Below are positions 36,073 through 45,239 of a stretch of 54,143 nucleotides of DNA, one piece after another. The stretch spans positions 1 through 54,143 of the forward strand of contig CAKSLI010000013.1 in the NCBI GenBank assembly GCA_934466475.1, in the 5' to 3' direction. The number at the start of each line of letters is the position of its first letter. Positions within the stretch are counted from its first letter, which is position 1. The notes beneath the pieces were generated by a model, which was given only the letters and a program-made list of their open reading frames with translations, was not told the origin of the DNA and searched no databases. The DNA comes from an uncultured Oscillospiraceae bacterium. Lineage in GTDB: Bacteria > Bacillota > Clostridia > Oscillospirales > Ruminococcaceae. Both the position numbers and the translations under genes were made by a program.

Positions 36073-36759
36073 ATGTACAAGCTGAGATTCTATGACGGGT
36101 GCTGCTGCCCGATATGCGATGGCACCGCCGATTTCCTCACGGACGACATCGGACTTTTCGAAAAGGTCTGGTTCTCAAGGAGGGACGAAGACGACGACCA
36201 GAAAAAGCGCTATCTGCGCAGTAAGTCCGGGGAGAACGTGTCCGATTATTATTCGGATTCCCCGGAGTACAACATATTCCAGCAGGACGACAGCGCGGAG
36301 ATACTGGAGGAGAGAAAATACGCGCTCGGCGAGGGAGACATCACTCTCGTCAACGCATACCGCTGGGAGAGCACGGTGAGCATTACCTCGGGAGAGGTGG
36401 CGCTGCGAATGGTGCGTTTCGGCGGGAAATACTACCTTGCCGGAAAATACCGCCTGAACGGAGTGTGCAGCAAGCCGATGTTCTCGCATGAATATCAGCC
36501 GGACAACTATGAGAGCGTATGCACATACGGCAATCCGGTGTTCATAAGGAACATAGCCCGGAGGGAATTCTGGCATGACGATACCGATCCCATTCTGAAC
36601 CGCGCCGACTTCCCCCGGGAGGAATTTGCCGGGGACTGGCTGGAGACCTGCTGTTGGATCGTGGTGGGATATCCGGAGGCTCCCGAGCCGCTGCCGGAGG
36701 CTCTTTCGGAGGAATTCCTGGCGAGGCTCATGCGGGATATTCCGGGCGAAGCGGGATAG
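36073..36759 (+). CDS. Uncharacterised 228-residue protein with an N-terminal Cys cluster
   Basis: The ATG at 36073 was chosen because it follows GGGGTGATA and lies downstream of the promoter; two upstream Met codons are nearer to or inside the -10. The protein opens YKLRFYDGCCCPICDGTADF, a CCCxxC cluster that could bind metal or act as a thiol site. The remainder is acidic, rich in Tyr, Glu and Asp, with no signal peptide or membrane helix. I recognise no family. It is followed within 65 bases by a separate promoter. Confidence 0.75.
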   Translation: MYKLRFYDGCCCPICDGTADFLTDDIGLFEKVWFSRRDEDDDQKKRYLRSKSGENVSDYYSDSPEYNIFQQDDSAEILEERKYALGEGDITLVNAYRWESTVSITSGEVALRMVRFGGKYYLAGKYRLNGVCSKPMFSHEYQPDNYESVCTYGNPVFIRNIARREFWHDDTDPILNRADFPREEFAGDWLETCCWIVVGYPEAPEPLPEALSEEFLARLMRDIPGEAG

Positions 36760-36760
36760 C

Positions 36761-36789
36761 TTGACAGAACTCCCACGGTGTGATACAAT
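36761..36789 (+). promoter_or_regulatory. Promoter of the CBS-domain gene
   Basis: TTGACA (36761-36766), 17-base spacer, TACAAT (36784-36789). Confidence 0.88.
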
Positions 36790-36821
36790 GTGAGAAGAAA
36801 CATATTCACGGAGGGAGCAGA

Positions 36822-37253
36822 ATGGAAAACGACAACACGACCGTAAACATAGCAAGAATAATGATACCCAAGGTGGCGGTAGCCTGCGTCCACGCGGACG
36901 ACACGGTGCGCAAGGGGCTGGAGATAATGAAGTATCGCCGCTACACCTCCATACCTGTGCTGGACAAGGACGATGTGTACCTTGGCTCCGTTACCGAGGG
37001 AGATTTCCTGCGGCACATACTGGCGGCAGGCACGACCGAGATGAAAGCGCATGAAGGTTACAGGATATCGGAGATATTCCGCCCGAATTTCTGTCAGGCT
37101 CTGCCGATATGCTCCACGCTGCGCGAGCTGACCGATATTTCCCTGAAGCAGAACTACGTCCCGATAGTTGACGGACGCGGCTGCCTTTGCGGAATAGTTA
37201 CCCGTCAGTCGCTGATAATCCTGCTGGATGAATCGCTGAATAAAAAGGGATAA
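36822..37253 (+). CDS. Stand-alone CBS-domain pair protein
   Basis: 143 residues from the ATG at 36822, after GGAGGGAGCAGA. Two CBS motifs (RKGLEIMKYRRYTSIPVLDK ... YLGSVTEGDFL and LRELTDISLKQNYVPIVDG ... LCGIVTRQSLI) make one Bateman module. Such modules bind adenine nucleotides and act as energy or second-messenger sensors. No effector domain is attached and no partner gene is adjacent in the same direction. Confidence 0.92.
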   Translation: MENDNTTVNIARIMIPKVAVACVHADDTVRKGLEIMKYRRYTSIPVLDKDDVYLGSVTEGDFLRHILAAGTTEMKAHEGYRISEIFRPNFCQALPICSTLRELTDISLKQNYVPIVDGRGCLCGIVTRQSLIILLDESLNKKG

Positions 37254-37259
37254 ACTAAT

Positions 37260-37287
37260 GAGGGGTGCCGAGCACCCCTCATTTTTT
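37260..37287. terminator. Bidirectional terminator
   Basis: GAGGGGTGC-CGA-GCACCCCTC stem followed by ATTTTTTATA on the plus strand. It separates the CBS gene from the convergent VWA gene. Confidence 0.92.
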
Positions 37288-37296
37288 ATACATCGG

Positions 37297-38445
37297 TCAC
37301 ACAAATCCCGCCAGGGAGCGGTGTTTCAGCGCGTTTTCCAGCAGCTCCGGCAGGCGCTCCGGAGGGCAGGCGAAGCACGGGATATCCAGCGCCGCAACGC
37401 GCTTTGCGAGTTCCTCGTCATATATCGGCTTACCGCTGTCGGATATCGCAAGCAGCACAACGATATTCACGCCGGAGCTGCGGAGCTCCTCCAGCCGGCG
37501 GAGTAGCCCGCTGCGGTTTCCGCCCTCGTACAGGTCGGTGATAAGGAACATCGTGGTCTTTTCCGGCTGGGTCACGAGACTGGAGCAGTACGCCACGGAT
37601 TTTTCTATGTCCGTGCCGCCGCCCAGCTGTATTCCGTAAAGCAGCTCCACCGGGTCGGAGCAGTGCTCCGTCAGGTCTGTGACCGCGGTGTCAAAGGCGA
37701 TGACGTGCGTTTTAAGGGAGCTTATGCTCGCGAGAATACACCCCATAACGGAGGAATATATCGCGGATTCCCCCATGGAGCCGCTCTGGTCGATATCCAG
37801 AATCACGGTGCGGGAGCCGGATCTCGCCGCACGCTCGTAGAACCAGAACCTTTCCGGCAGCAGGAGCTTCCGCTCCGGGTCGTAGCTGCCGAGGTTCCTG
37901 CGGATCGTGGTGCGGAAATCCAGCGCCGCCGCGCTCGGTATCGGGGAGTGCTCCCGGCGGTTCAGCGCGGAGCTCACAGAGCGTCGCAGGTCGTCCGACA
38001 GGCGGCGGTTTATGTCCTCCACTATCTTCGCGATGTAGCGCCGGGCGTTGTCCTTCGCCCGGGCGGGTATCTGGTCTTTCAGCGTGAGCAGAAGCGCCGC
38101 CGTGGAGATATCCGGCGCAAGGCTCTCCAGCATTTCCGGCTCAAAAAGGAGCTGCTTCAGCCCGCAGCGCTCTATCGCGTCATTCTGTATCACGCGTATC
38201 TCGGTCTGGCTGAAAAGAGAGCGCAGGTCGCCGAGCCATTTCGTCAGCTTCGGGGAGGACTTGCCGCTGCCCGCCATTCCGGACTGGCTCCCGTCGGCAT
38301 TCCCGCCGTATATCTGCGACAGCGCGGAGTCCATGAGCATATCCTCCTCGGACATTGCGCCGGCGCCGCCGAGGGCGTCCATCGCGTCCTTGCAGCAGCT
38401 CCCGAGGATAAGCCGCCAGCGTTTCAGAATTTCCTTGTTTTCCAT
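37297..38445 (-). CDS. VWA-domain protein of the MoxR/DUF5682/SWIM system
   Basis: 382 residues. The N-terminal 200 residues are helical and charged. The C-terminal von Willebrand A domain has a complete metal-ion-dependent adhesion site: DQSGS at 219-223, Thr in GGGTDIEKS (about 286) and Asp in FLITDLYEG (about 316). No signal peptide or membrane helix, so it is cytoplasmic. VWA proteins partner with MoxR ATPases as substrate adaptors. It is the last gene of the operon; its ATG shares one base with the DUF5682 stop. Confidence 0.92.
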   Translation of the reverse strand: MENKEILKRWRLILGSCCKDAMDALGGAGAMSEEDMLMDSALSQIYGGNADGSQSGMAGSGKSSPKLTKWLGDLRSLFSQTEIRVIQNDAIERCGLKQLLFEPEMLESLAPDISTAALLLTLKDQIPARAKDNARRYIAKIVEDINRRLSDDLRRSVSSALNRREHSPIPSAAALDFRTTIRRNLGSYDPERKLLLPERFWFYERAARSGSRTVILDIDQSGSMGESAIYSSVMGCILASISSLKTHVIAFDTAVTDLTEHCSDPVELLYGIQLGGGTDIEKSVAYCSSLVTQPEKTTMFLITDLYEGGNRSGLLRRLEELRSSGVNIVVLLAISDSGKPIYDEELAKRVAALDIPCFACPPERLPELLENALKHRSLAGFV

Positions 38446-40685
38446 TATATATCTCCGAAATCAAAATCGTCAAGACTGCCGATGTCCTGCTGTTCCTGCG
38501 CATTGAGCGCCCCGGCTGCGAACTCGGCCGCCGCCTGCTTTGAGATACCCAGCACCTCGCCGATGTTCTCGGCTATGTCGGATTTTTCGGCGGGAGTGTA
38601 TTCCGCGAACGTGCGCCGCAGGCATACCAGCACCGGCTTGAATTCCTCGTCGGAGAGCCCCGCTGTGAAATCGCACAGCTTCTCCCAGACGGAAAGGCGG
38701 CTGATCAGCGCACGGCGGTTTTTCTTCGAGAATCCCTCGAACCACAGCGCGCCCTCTGCGGCGAATCCAGGGGAGAGCCGCCTGCCGATGAGCTCCGAGA
38801 GCTTACCGGGGACTATCAGCCCGCGCTCCATGAGCACCGCGCAGCAGAATCCCGAGAGCAGCGGCGAGGCAAAGTTGCTGTCCGCGATATCCGAGAGAAG
38901 CGCGGTGAATCTCGCGCCGTCAAGGAAGTCGTGAGCGGTGCAGGCGTCATTCACGGCTGAAACGGCGGTGATGAGCTGCTCCGCAGCCGGGCGGTCGCAA
39001 ACTGCTCCTGAGGGCAGGCACAGGCAGAATCTCAGGAACAGCTTTTCCATAAGCTCCGGCAGGCTGCTAAGATCCAGCCGGCGAATGCTGCCGAAGCGCA
39101 TTATCCCGGAAAGCGTGCCAAGCGCCCTGCCTATCTCCGCGGCGGAGGAGCACTCCGCAGTCTGTTTCTGAACGGAGGAGGCGGCAGTCTTTACGCATGC
39201 CGGCAGACCGCATTCGAATGCGGCGTCGAGCAGACCTGCGGTCTCCGCCACGGAATCTGCTTCCGCCAGCCGCAGCGAGAGGTCGTTTGCCGCCGCCTGC
39301 TCAACGGTGTCTCCTTTCAGTGAGGCTTCCACTATCTCTATCTCCGCCTGCGGGCTCCAGCGGAGCTCCCACAGCTCCGCCCATGTCGCGTTGTCCTGCG
39401 GGCGTGCTTTCTGTATGCAGAAGCCCACGCCGAGGGTTTTCAGCCGGTGCAGGAAAAACGAGCGTTCAAGGTCGAGAAAAGCCGCCTTTTCCGTCTTTAC
39501 CCGGAGATTCTCACGCAGGTCGAGGGGGAGCTCCTCAGCGGACGCCTTGCGGTATTTCTGGAGCTTCAGCTCCTTTAACTGCCGCATGAAATCCTCCTGA
39601 ACGGAGGTGCAGACCGCGCCCTCCGGCATGGAGCCTATCTTCGTGCCTATCTCGATATCCGCGCAGGCGAGGGAAATTTCCGCGAAGCTGCCGTGACCCA
39701 GGCAGGTGACAGCCGCGTCACGCAGGTCGGCGAGATTCGGGAGTTTTCCGCCGCGCATTCCGGCGAGGGTATCCGCAAGGCGCTTTGCCTCGATGACCTC
39801 GGCGGTTGAGCAGGCAAAGCCGTGTTCCCGCTGGTACTGCGCTATTTTCGCGAGGTACTGCGCGGCGCTGTCCCGGATATCGCCGGAGCGGCGGCATTCC
39901 CACAGCAGCTCGTTGTAGCCCGGAGCCCTGCACCCCGCGCCGTATCCGGAGCGTTCCGACAGCCGGAAGTAGGAATACGGCATGAGCGTTGCCTTTGACG
40001 GCACTGACGGGAGATTTTCCGTAAGCTCCCGGTCCTGTTCGGTGAACGGGACGTTTTTCAGCCCCGCCGTGTGGAACGCTCCGGTCATTACCGCGATATT
40101 GCCGCCGGGGCGCGCCGCTTCGCACTCGCTTATCACGCGGCGCATGAACGCTTCGCGCAGGGAATTCTGCGGGTCATTTCCGGAAAGGCTGCGGAGCTCC
40201 GCGCCGTAATTTTCAGCAGCGGCGAGAAAGTCCTCATAGCTCTCGCACTGCTCGAAGCTGTATTCCCAGAACGAGCCGCTGTCCATGCCGGAGACCGCCT
40301 CCATGCGCTCGTAAACGCCGGGCGCGCGGCGTTCTGCGGCGTCCTCATCTGCGGGGGATTCCTGCTGTATCTGCGCTAATACGCAGTCGGAGGGCAGGTC
40401 GCAGAAGCGCACCTCCACGCCGTTTTTAACCGCCCACTTCATTGCGGCGTATTCCGGGGAAAATTCCGCGAAGGGGTAGAGCACGGTGTGCACCGGGGCT
40501 TCCTCGGTGTAGGCGAGTATCGCGCCGGGAAGCTCCACTTCCGGGGCGCAGAGCTGCGGTATCAGCCCGCTGAGGTCGGAGGGACCCTCGATAAGGAGCA
40601 CCTCCGGCTGTGTGCGCCGCAGGAATTCCTCCGCGTAGAACGCGCAGGCGGGGGAGTGGTGTCTTACTCCGAAAAAATCCGTCAT
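38445..40685 (-). CDS. DUF5682 family protein (TraB/TIKI/EreA-like hydrolase fold suggested)
   Basis: 746 residues from the ATG at 40685; an ATG at 40706 exists but lacks a ribosome site, while GGGAGAG precedes the chosen one. The N-terminal 230 residues hold FFGVRHHSPAC, LLIEGPSDL, a pair of acidic motifs and VMTGAFHTAGL. This spacing of His/Glu motifs recalls the EreA/ChaN and TraB/TIKI superfamily of hydrolases; that link is inference. The remaining 500 residues are helical repeats without a clear motif, with many Cys and Ala. Cytoplasmic. DUF5682 proteins are known companions of MoxR, VWA and SWIM proteins; no activity is established. Confidence 0.85.
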   Translation of the reverse strand: MTDFFGVRHHSPACAFYAEEFLRRTQPEVLLIEGPSDLSGLIPQLCAPEVELPGAILAYTEEAPVHTVLYPFAEFSPEYAAMKWAVKNGVEVRFCDLPSDCVLAQIQQESPADEDAAERRAPGVYERMEAVSGMDSGSFWEYSFEQCESYEDFLAAAENYGAELRSLSGNDPQNSLREAFMRRVISECEAARPGGNIAVMTGAFHTAGLKNVPFTEQDRELTENLPSVPSKATLMPYSYFRLSERSGYGAGCRAPGYNELLWECRRSGDIRDSAAQYLAKIAQYQREHGFACSTAEVIEAKRLADTLAGMRGGKLPNLADLRDAAVTCLGHGSFAEISLACADIEIGTKIGSMPEGAVCTSVQEDFMRQLKELKLQKYRKASAEELPLDLRENLRVKTEKAAFLDLERSFFLHRLKTLGVGFCIQKARPQDNATWAELWELRWSPQAEIEIVEASLKGDTVEQAAANDLSLRLAEADSVAETAGLLDAAFECGLPACVKTAASSVQKQTAECSSAAEIGRALGTLSGIMRFGSIRRLDLSSLPELMEKLFLRFCLCLPSGAVCDRPAAEQLITAVSAVNDACTAHDFLDGARFTALLSDIADSNFASPLLSGFCCAVLMERGLIVPGKLSELIGRRLSPGFAAEGALWFEGFSKKNRRALISRLSVWEKLCDFTAGLSDEEFKPVLVCLRRTFAEYTPAEKSDIAENIGEVLGISKQAAAEFAAGALNAQEQQDIGSLDDFDFGDI

Positions 40686-41764
40686 TACGCGTTTCTCTCC
40701 CTGCATTCAGCGTACAGCCCCGCGCAGTCGCGGCGCTTCTTCATCACGTTTTCGAGGTATTCCGCCCAGACTGCCTTGTCCTTGGTGTCGTCCTTGACGA
40801 CTGCGCCCTGGAGCGCGGAGGCAAGGTCCGCGTCTGAAATCTCGCCGTTTCCGAAGCTGCCGGCGAGAGCCATGCTGTTTATCAGCAGGGAAATCGCCTC
40901 TGCGGAGGACAGCACGCCGGAGGTCTGCTTCAGCTTCACCTGACCGTCCAGGGTCTGCCCGTTCCGGAGCTCGCGGAATATGGTGACAACGCGCTCCACT
41001 GCGGTGCGGTCGGGGAGCTTGGCGGTCAGACCGAAGCTGTCGGAGAGCTGCGCAACTCTTGTATTTACGATGCTTATTTCAGTCTCCATATCCGCGGGAG
41101 CCGGGAGGACAACGATATTGAAACGGCGCTTCAGCGCGGAGGACATCTCGTTAACTCCCTTGTCGCGGGTGTTGGCGGTGGCTATCACGGAAAAGCCTTT
41201 CTTCGCGGGGACTTCCTCGGAGAGCTCCGGCACGGAGATTCTCTTTTCCGAGAGAATGGAGATGAGCGCGTCCTGCACCTCGCTGGCGCAGCGGGAGATC
41301 TCCTCTATCCTGGCGATAGCGCCGGCCTCCATAGCGGAGTAGACCGGGCTCTTCACGAGAGCCTCATGGGAGGGTCCCTTTGCAAGCAGGAGGGCGTAAT
41401 TCCAGGAGTAGCGTATCTGCTCTTCGGTGGTGCCGGCGGTGCCCTGTATAACTCTTGATGAATCGCCGTTTATCGCGGCGGTGAGGTGCTCCGACAGCCA
41501 GGATTTCGCGGTTCCCGGCTCGCCTATCAGCAGCAGTGCGCGGTCGGTGACGATGGTGGCTATGCATATTTCGACTATGCGGCGGTCGCCCATGTATTTC
41601 GGCGTGATGACGGTCTTCCCGGATTTGCCGCCCATTATGTAGGTCAGCACGGAGCGCGGGGACATCTTCCAGCCGGCGGGCACCGGGTCGGTTTCGTTCT
41701 TTATCAGGGCTTCAAGCTCTGTCTTGTATAATTCCTCGGCGGGGAGGCGCAGTATATCGGACAT
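40685..41764 (-). CDS. MoxR-family AAA+ ATPase
   Basis: 359 residues. Walker A GEPGTAKS at 81-88; the Walker B equivalent reads RIEEI (Glu154-Glu155), with Glu where Asp is usual; sensor 1 TANTRDKG; arginine finger region SSALKRRF. MoxR ATPases act as chaperones or remodellers together with VWA proteins, and one is encoded two genes downstream. Its stop codon shares a base with the next start. The start follows GAAAGGAACCACAACA. Confidence 0.93.
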   Translation of the reverse strand: MSDILRLPAEELYKTELEALIKNETDPVPAGWKMSPRSVLTYIMGGKSGKTVITPKYMGDRRIVEICIATIVTDRALLLIGEPGTAKSWLSEHLTAAINGDSSRVIQGTAGTTEEQIRYSWNYALLLAKGPSHEALVKSPVYSAMEAGAIARIEEISRCASEVQDALISILSEKRISVPELSEEVPAKKGFSVIATANTRDKGVNEMSSALKRRFNIVVLPAPADMETEISIVNTRVAQLSDSFGLTAKLPDRTAVERVVTIFRELRNGQTLDGQVKLKQTSGVLSSAEAISLLINSMALAGSFGNGEISDADLASALQGAVVKDDTKDKAVWAEYLENVMKKRRDCAGLYAECRERNA

Positions 41765-41781
41765 TGTTGTGGTTCCTTTCT

Positions 41782-43605
41782 TTATTCGGGGAGTTCATTC
41801 AGCAATCTTGCTGCAAATTGTACGCAGTACGAGAGCTTGCCTGTCAGTATCGTGTCCTGCATTTCCTTGATTATCGAGCGCTTCTGCTCTACGGTGAGAA
41901 GCGGGGTGCGCGCGACTTCCGTTATGGAGCCGGGCGCATTGTATGGGAGCATAGCGTAGCTCCGGAACAGCCGTAAACGCGTTTTTTCGTCCGGCTGGCT
42001 GTTATTCAGTATCAGCGACAGCGCCTCGTCTACGGGAGCCTTTTCCATTGCGGCGAGGGCGTATTTTACAGCCTGCTCCTTTATCATATCAGCGTCAGCG
42101 GGAGCCGCGGAATTTATTGCCCGGCTCAGGAACATACACCGCTCCCGCACCAGAAATTCCGCTCTGGATGATTTGTCGTCAAGGACTGAGACATCCCCGA
42201 GGAGCTCAATGAGGGACTGCGGCATACGCTCAAAAAGCGGCTTTGTCAGCACGCGGACGGGGATATTTCCGTAGGACACGGGAATCTCCTCCTGAAAAAT
42301 ATATCTTCCGTCGCTTTCGGAATAGCGGATACCGTCCTCCAGAATATCAAATGCCGGATAGACGCCCTTGCGGGATATGCGCTTTTTCAGCTCCGCGGCG
42401 ACTGCGTCCGGGTCGTCCTCAAGTATCGCGACGCACCAGGCGGCGAGGAACGCCTCCGGCTGCTTTTCGTGCAGGCGCAGGGTCATAGCCTTAAAGCCGC
42501 CGTCCGGGTCGGGGAACATATTGTTGATGAGCACGGAGTTCAGCTCCTGGAGCTCTGATGTTCCGCCTGGGCTGGCGGGGAATTTCTCTGCGTATTCCGC
42601 CGCCCGCAGGAAGCAGTCGTCTATGTCCCGCTTGTTTATCATCATGTCGCAGATGCTCTTGACGTCTATTAAGCCCGGGCGGCTTTTCTTGTCGGCTGAG
42701 AAAGCCGCGTCAAGCCGGCTGCGGATAAAATCCACCGCCACACCTGACGGGGAGGCGCAGATTATCGGCAGATAGCCGTCCTTGTACTTCAAGGTGAGCT
42801 TTTTCAGAATTTCTTCAAATCCGGGAGGATCCAGCCGGGCGGTTTCAAGCAGCGCGGCGGTCTTTATCTTTCCCTTTTCGGTGCGGCAGAAATCCAGCAG
42901 GCGCGGAGCGTTCCCGCTGTCCCGGGCAAGCGCCTGTATCGCCTTTATGCGGACGTTCTGCGGGGCTTCATCGTTTTCCGCAAGGGAAAGGTACCAGTCG
43001 TTCTCCGCGCTCCCGGCGGTGTCCGCAACGTAGTCCACCTGCATTCCGGAAGCCTTTTCATCCGACAGGTCGAGGGCGTTTTTCAGCAGCGGCACGATCG
43101 AGGTGCCGTAGGCGGTGCACATTTCCCGGGCAAAGGCTCTGATATTCTCGCTTTTCTCGCCGGAGGCGCATATAAACTGCTCCAGTATGCGCGGGTCGCC
43201 TAACAGCCCGTGTTCGTACTGGTCGAGCTCCCTGAGGGACGGGCTTCGGGTGAGTATCGCAGTCCACAGCGCTTTCACGGAGCGCCAGCCGGCTTCCATG
43301 CTGCATTCAGCGTTGTATTCCAGCGTGCTGGGGCGGGATTCCTCCGCGTTTGTGTAGTGTCCCTGGGCAACGGCGAGGGCGTCCGCCAGCGCTATGCAGT
43401 CCGCAAGCAGGAGCGCGGGCTCCGGCTCGGTGAAGAGCCTTGCGCACATATCCCGCAGGCGGGCGAAGGTCTTGTTGGATTCCGCAAGGGGAGCCATTCC
43501 CTCCACGGCGCGTTTCAGCCGGAAATCCTCGTTAATGGAAGCGCACCCCGCAGAGGCGCAGTCGTAGAGCCTGTCGTGGAGCTCATAAAAAGGCGCAGTA
43601 TTCAT
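41782..43605 (-). CDS. Helical-repeat (HEAT-like) protein of the MoxR/SWIM system
   Basis: 607 residues, nearly all alpha-helical, with recurring 30-40-residue helical pairs (for example NVRIKAIQALARDSGNAPRL then GKIKTAALLETARLDPPGFE) as in HEAT/Armadillo scaffolds. No catalytic motif, signal peptide or membrane helix. Lies 13 bases after the SWIM gene and 17 bases before moxR, so it is part of the same transcript. A scaffold or target-recognition role is a guess from fold and position. The ATG at 43605 follows GAGGGGGGAACATA. Confidence 0.75.
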   Translation of the reverse strand: MNTAPFYELHDRLYDCASAGCASINEDFRLKRAVEGMAPLAESNKTFARLRDMCARLFTEPEPALLLADCIALADALAVAQGHYTNAEESRPSTLEYNAECSMEAGWRSVKALWTAILTRSPSLRELDQYEHGLLGDPRILEQFICASGEKSENIRAFAREMCTAYGTSIVPLLKNALDLSDEKASGMQVDYVADTAGSAENDWYLSLAENDEAPQNVRIKAIQALARDSGNAPRLLDFCRTEKGKIKTAALLETARLDPPGFEEILKKLTLKYKDGYLPIICASPSGVAVDFIRSRLDAAFSADKKSRPGLIDVKSICDMMINKRDIDDCFLRAAEYAEKFPASPGGTSELQELNSVLINNMFPDPDGGFKAMTLRLHEKQPEAFLAAWCVAILEDDPDAVAAELKKRISRKGVYPAFDILEDGIRYSESDGRYIFQEEIPVSYGNIPVRVLTKPLFERMPQSLIELLGDVSVLDDKSSRAEFLVRERCMFLSRAINSAAPADADMIKEQAVKYALAAMEKAPVDEALSLILNNSQPDEKTRLRLFRSYAMLPYNAPGSITEVARTPLLTVEQKRSIIKEMQDTILTGKLSYCVQFAARLLNELPE

Positions 43606-43618
43606 GTATGTTCCCCCC

Positions 43619-45034
43619 TCAGCAAAGCTTTGTTATTCCGTCCGTATGGACTATCGACATCGGGCAGAGGAACATCCTGTGCTCCTCCGGCGCGTAGTAC
43701 ATCAGCCCGAAAAGCGCGCCGTTTCTCAGCCTGCGGCTGTCCACGACTGCGAGTACATCGCAGCAGTTCGGGAACTGCCGGTAGTACGCCTGGAGCGTTA
43801 TGCTTTCCTCGCCGAGCCTCAGCACGGCGCGGCGCCTGTCCGCGAGCTGTATCTCGTCAAAGCGGAGCAGCACCCCGGCGTAGGGCTCGGAGAGCGTGTT
43901 TTTCAGGTCGTTCTTGGCGGTCTTTACGGCTTCCGCTATACTGGAGCCCGCTTTTTCTATAACGCGGGAGTAATCCGGCGCGGATATCTCGGCGGCCTCC
44001 CACCGGACGCGCGGATTCAGCCCGCCGGGGTAGCGGCAGAGCACCGGAATATGGAAGATACCGTTCGCGGAATCCTCTTTCTTCAGGTATTTTGCGGCTT
44101 TCACCGGGCGTATGTTGTGGGTGCAGTATATCTCCCCGGAGCCGAGGTCCAGCCAGAATCCGTTGTCGGTTTCCACGGTGAGGTTGTAGTTGGTGTTCTC
44201 GCAGAACGCAAGCTGCATGAGCTCGGCGTTCTCCTTGTAGAGCCCTGCCTCCCGGAGCTGTGAGAGCTTCCACACGCCGCCGAGCTCCTCGTAGAGTATG
44301 CTGTCCTCCGGGAGCACATCGCCGGATTCCAGCTTGGATGTTATGTACTGGCGGGATTTCTTTACGGTGGCGGCGAGCCTTATCAGCAGGGAAGTGATGT
44401 ACCGCATGGATTTGTCGCTGGGGTCGCCGGTGAGGTACTGCACGGAATCCACAATGCGGTTCATAATATTCTGGAGCCCCGGCAGCCAGTAGTCGCCGAG
44501 CTGCTTTGCGAGCTCCCGGTACTGTTCGGCGGCGGCGCTGTTCGCGGAATACACGCCGCGGGTGAGCATATCCTTTACGAAGCTCTCCGCGAGGTCGAGC
44601 CCCTCGAGCTGTTTTTTGAGCTTCTTTGCGGCTGTTGATTTGTTCTGCTTTGCGGGAGCGGCGGGCTCTGCCGCCTTTTCAGCGCGTTTTGCGGCTTTGG
44701 CGCGCTTTTCGGCTATATCCTCGGGGAGCTCCGCCGTTTCAAACGGCTTTCCGGAGAGCCACTCCAGCATAAGCGCAAGGGAGTGCTTGCAGGGAAACTG
44801 CCTGCTCGGGCAGGAGCACCGGAAAACCGGCGCGGTTCCGGAAAAATCCGCCGAGGTGGAGTAGGGATTCTTGCCGCTGCCCTGGCACTCGCCGAAAATC
44901 AGCGTTTCGTCCGCGGTCTTTTTCAGGCTGATGAACTCCCCGCGGGAGCATATCTTCCGGGCGTTGGCTATTGCGGCTTCATTCGGCGCCGATGAGCGGA
45001 CAAGCTCCATGGTTATGATACTTGCTGTTGACAT
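43619..45034 (-). CDS. SWIM zinc-finger protein
   Basis: 471 residues. The SWIM motif CxC-x6-CxH is complete: Cys73, Cys75, Cys82 and His84 in FRCSCPSRQFPCKH. A Lys/Ala-rich linker (about 108-142) leads to a large C-terminal alpha/beta region ending in a segment with repeated LRLGEES-like strands. SWIM domains bind DNA or proteins. It is the first gene of the five-gene operon, so it may be the recognition component or regulator. The ATG follows ACGGAGGAAAGCC. A structured leader and palindromic promoter lie upstream. Confidence 0.92.
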   Translation of the reverse strand: MSTASIITMELVRSSAPNEAAIANARKICSRGEFISLKKTADETLIFGECQGSGKNPYSTSADFSGTAPVFRCSCPSRQFPCKHSLALMLEWLSGKPFETAELPEDIAEKRAKAAKRAEKAAEPAAPAKQNKSTAAKKLKKQLEGLDLAESFVKDMLTRGVYSANSAAAEQYRELAKQLGDYWLPGLQNIMNRIVDSVQYLTGDPSDKSMRYITSLLIRLAATVKKSRQYITSKLESGDVLPEDSILYEELGGVWKLSQLREAGLYKENAELMQLAFCENTNYNLTVETDNGFWLDLGSGEIYCTHNIRPVKAAKYLKKEDSANGIFHIPVLCRYPGGLNPRVRWEAAEISAPDYSRVIEKAGSSIAEAVKTAKNDLKNTLSEPYAGVLLRFDEIQLADRRRAVLRLGEESITLQAYYRQFPNCCDVLAVVDSRRLRNGALFGLMYYAPEEHRMFLCPMSIVHTDGITKLC

Positions 45035-45078
45035 GGCTTTCCTCCGTTTAAAGTATTATTCAAGAGTTATAGTTTGAT

Positions 45079-45132
45079 ATATAATGAACGCTGTGCGTTT
45101 TATTATCCCATGACCGTAGGTTATGGGATAAT
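45079..45132 (-). promoter_or_regulatory. Structured leader of the SWIM/MoxR operon with a second palindrome
   Basis: A degenerate copy of the promoter palindrome (ATAATGAACGC / GCGTTTTATTAT, 45081-45106) overlaps a second perfect stem (ATTATCCCAT / ATGGGATAAT, 45102-45132). The two structures share bases and could be mutually exclusive. A further stem GCAAAT / ATTTGC lies near 45152-45168. No ORF is present in 45035-45343. Confidence 0.5.
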
Positions 45133-45188
45133 AGTCCGATACGCACGGAGCAAATCCGAGATTTGCGTATGTGCGAGGACATTTTGAT

Positions 45189-45239
45189 GTATAATAAACG
45201 CTGTGCGTTTATTATACCAGAAAATCCCGGATTTTGCAA
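45189..45239 (-). promoter_or_regulatory. Promoter of the SWIM/MoxR/VWA operon overlapped by a perfect palindrome
   Basis: Minus strand: TTGCAA (45234-45239), 17-base spacer, TATAAT (45211-45216). The -10 lies inside a perfect inverted repeat, GTATAATAAACGC-TGT-GCGTTTATTATAC (arms 45189-45201 and 45205-45217), covering the start of transcription. This is the layout of a repressor operator. Confidence 0.7.
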
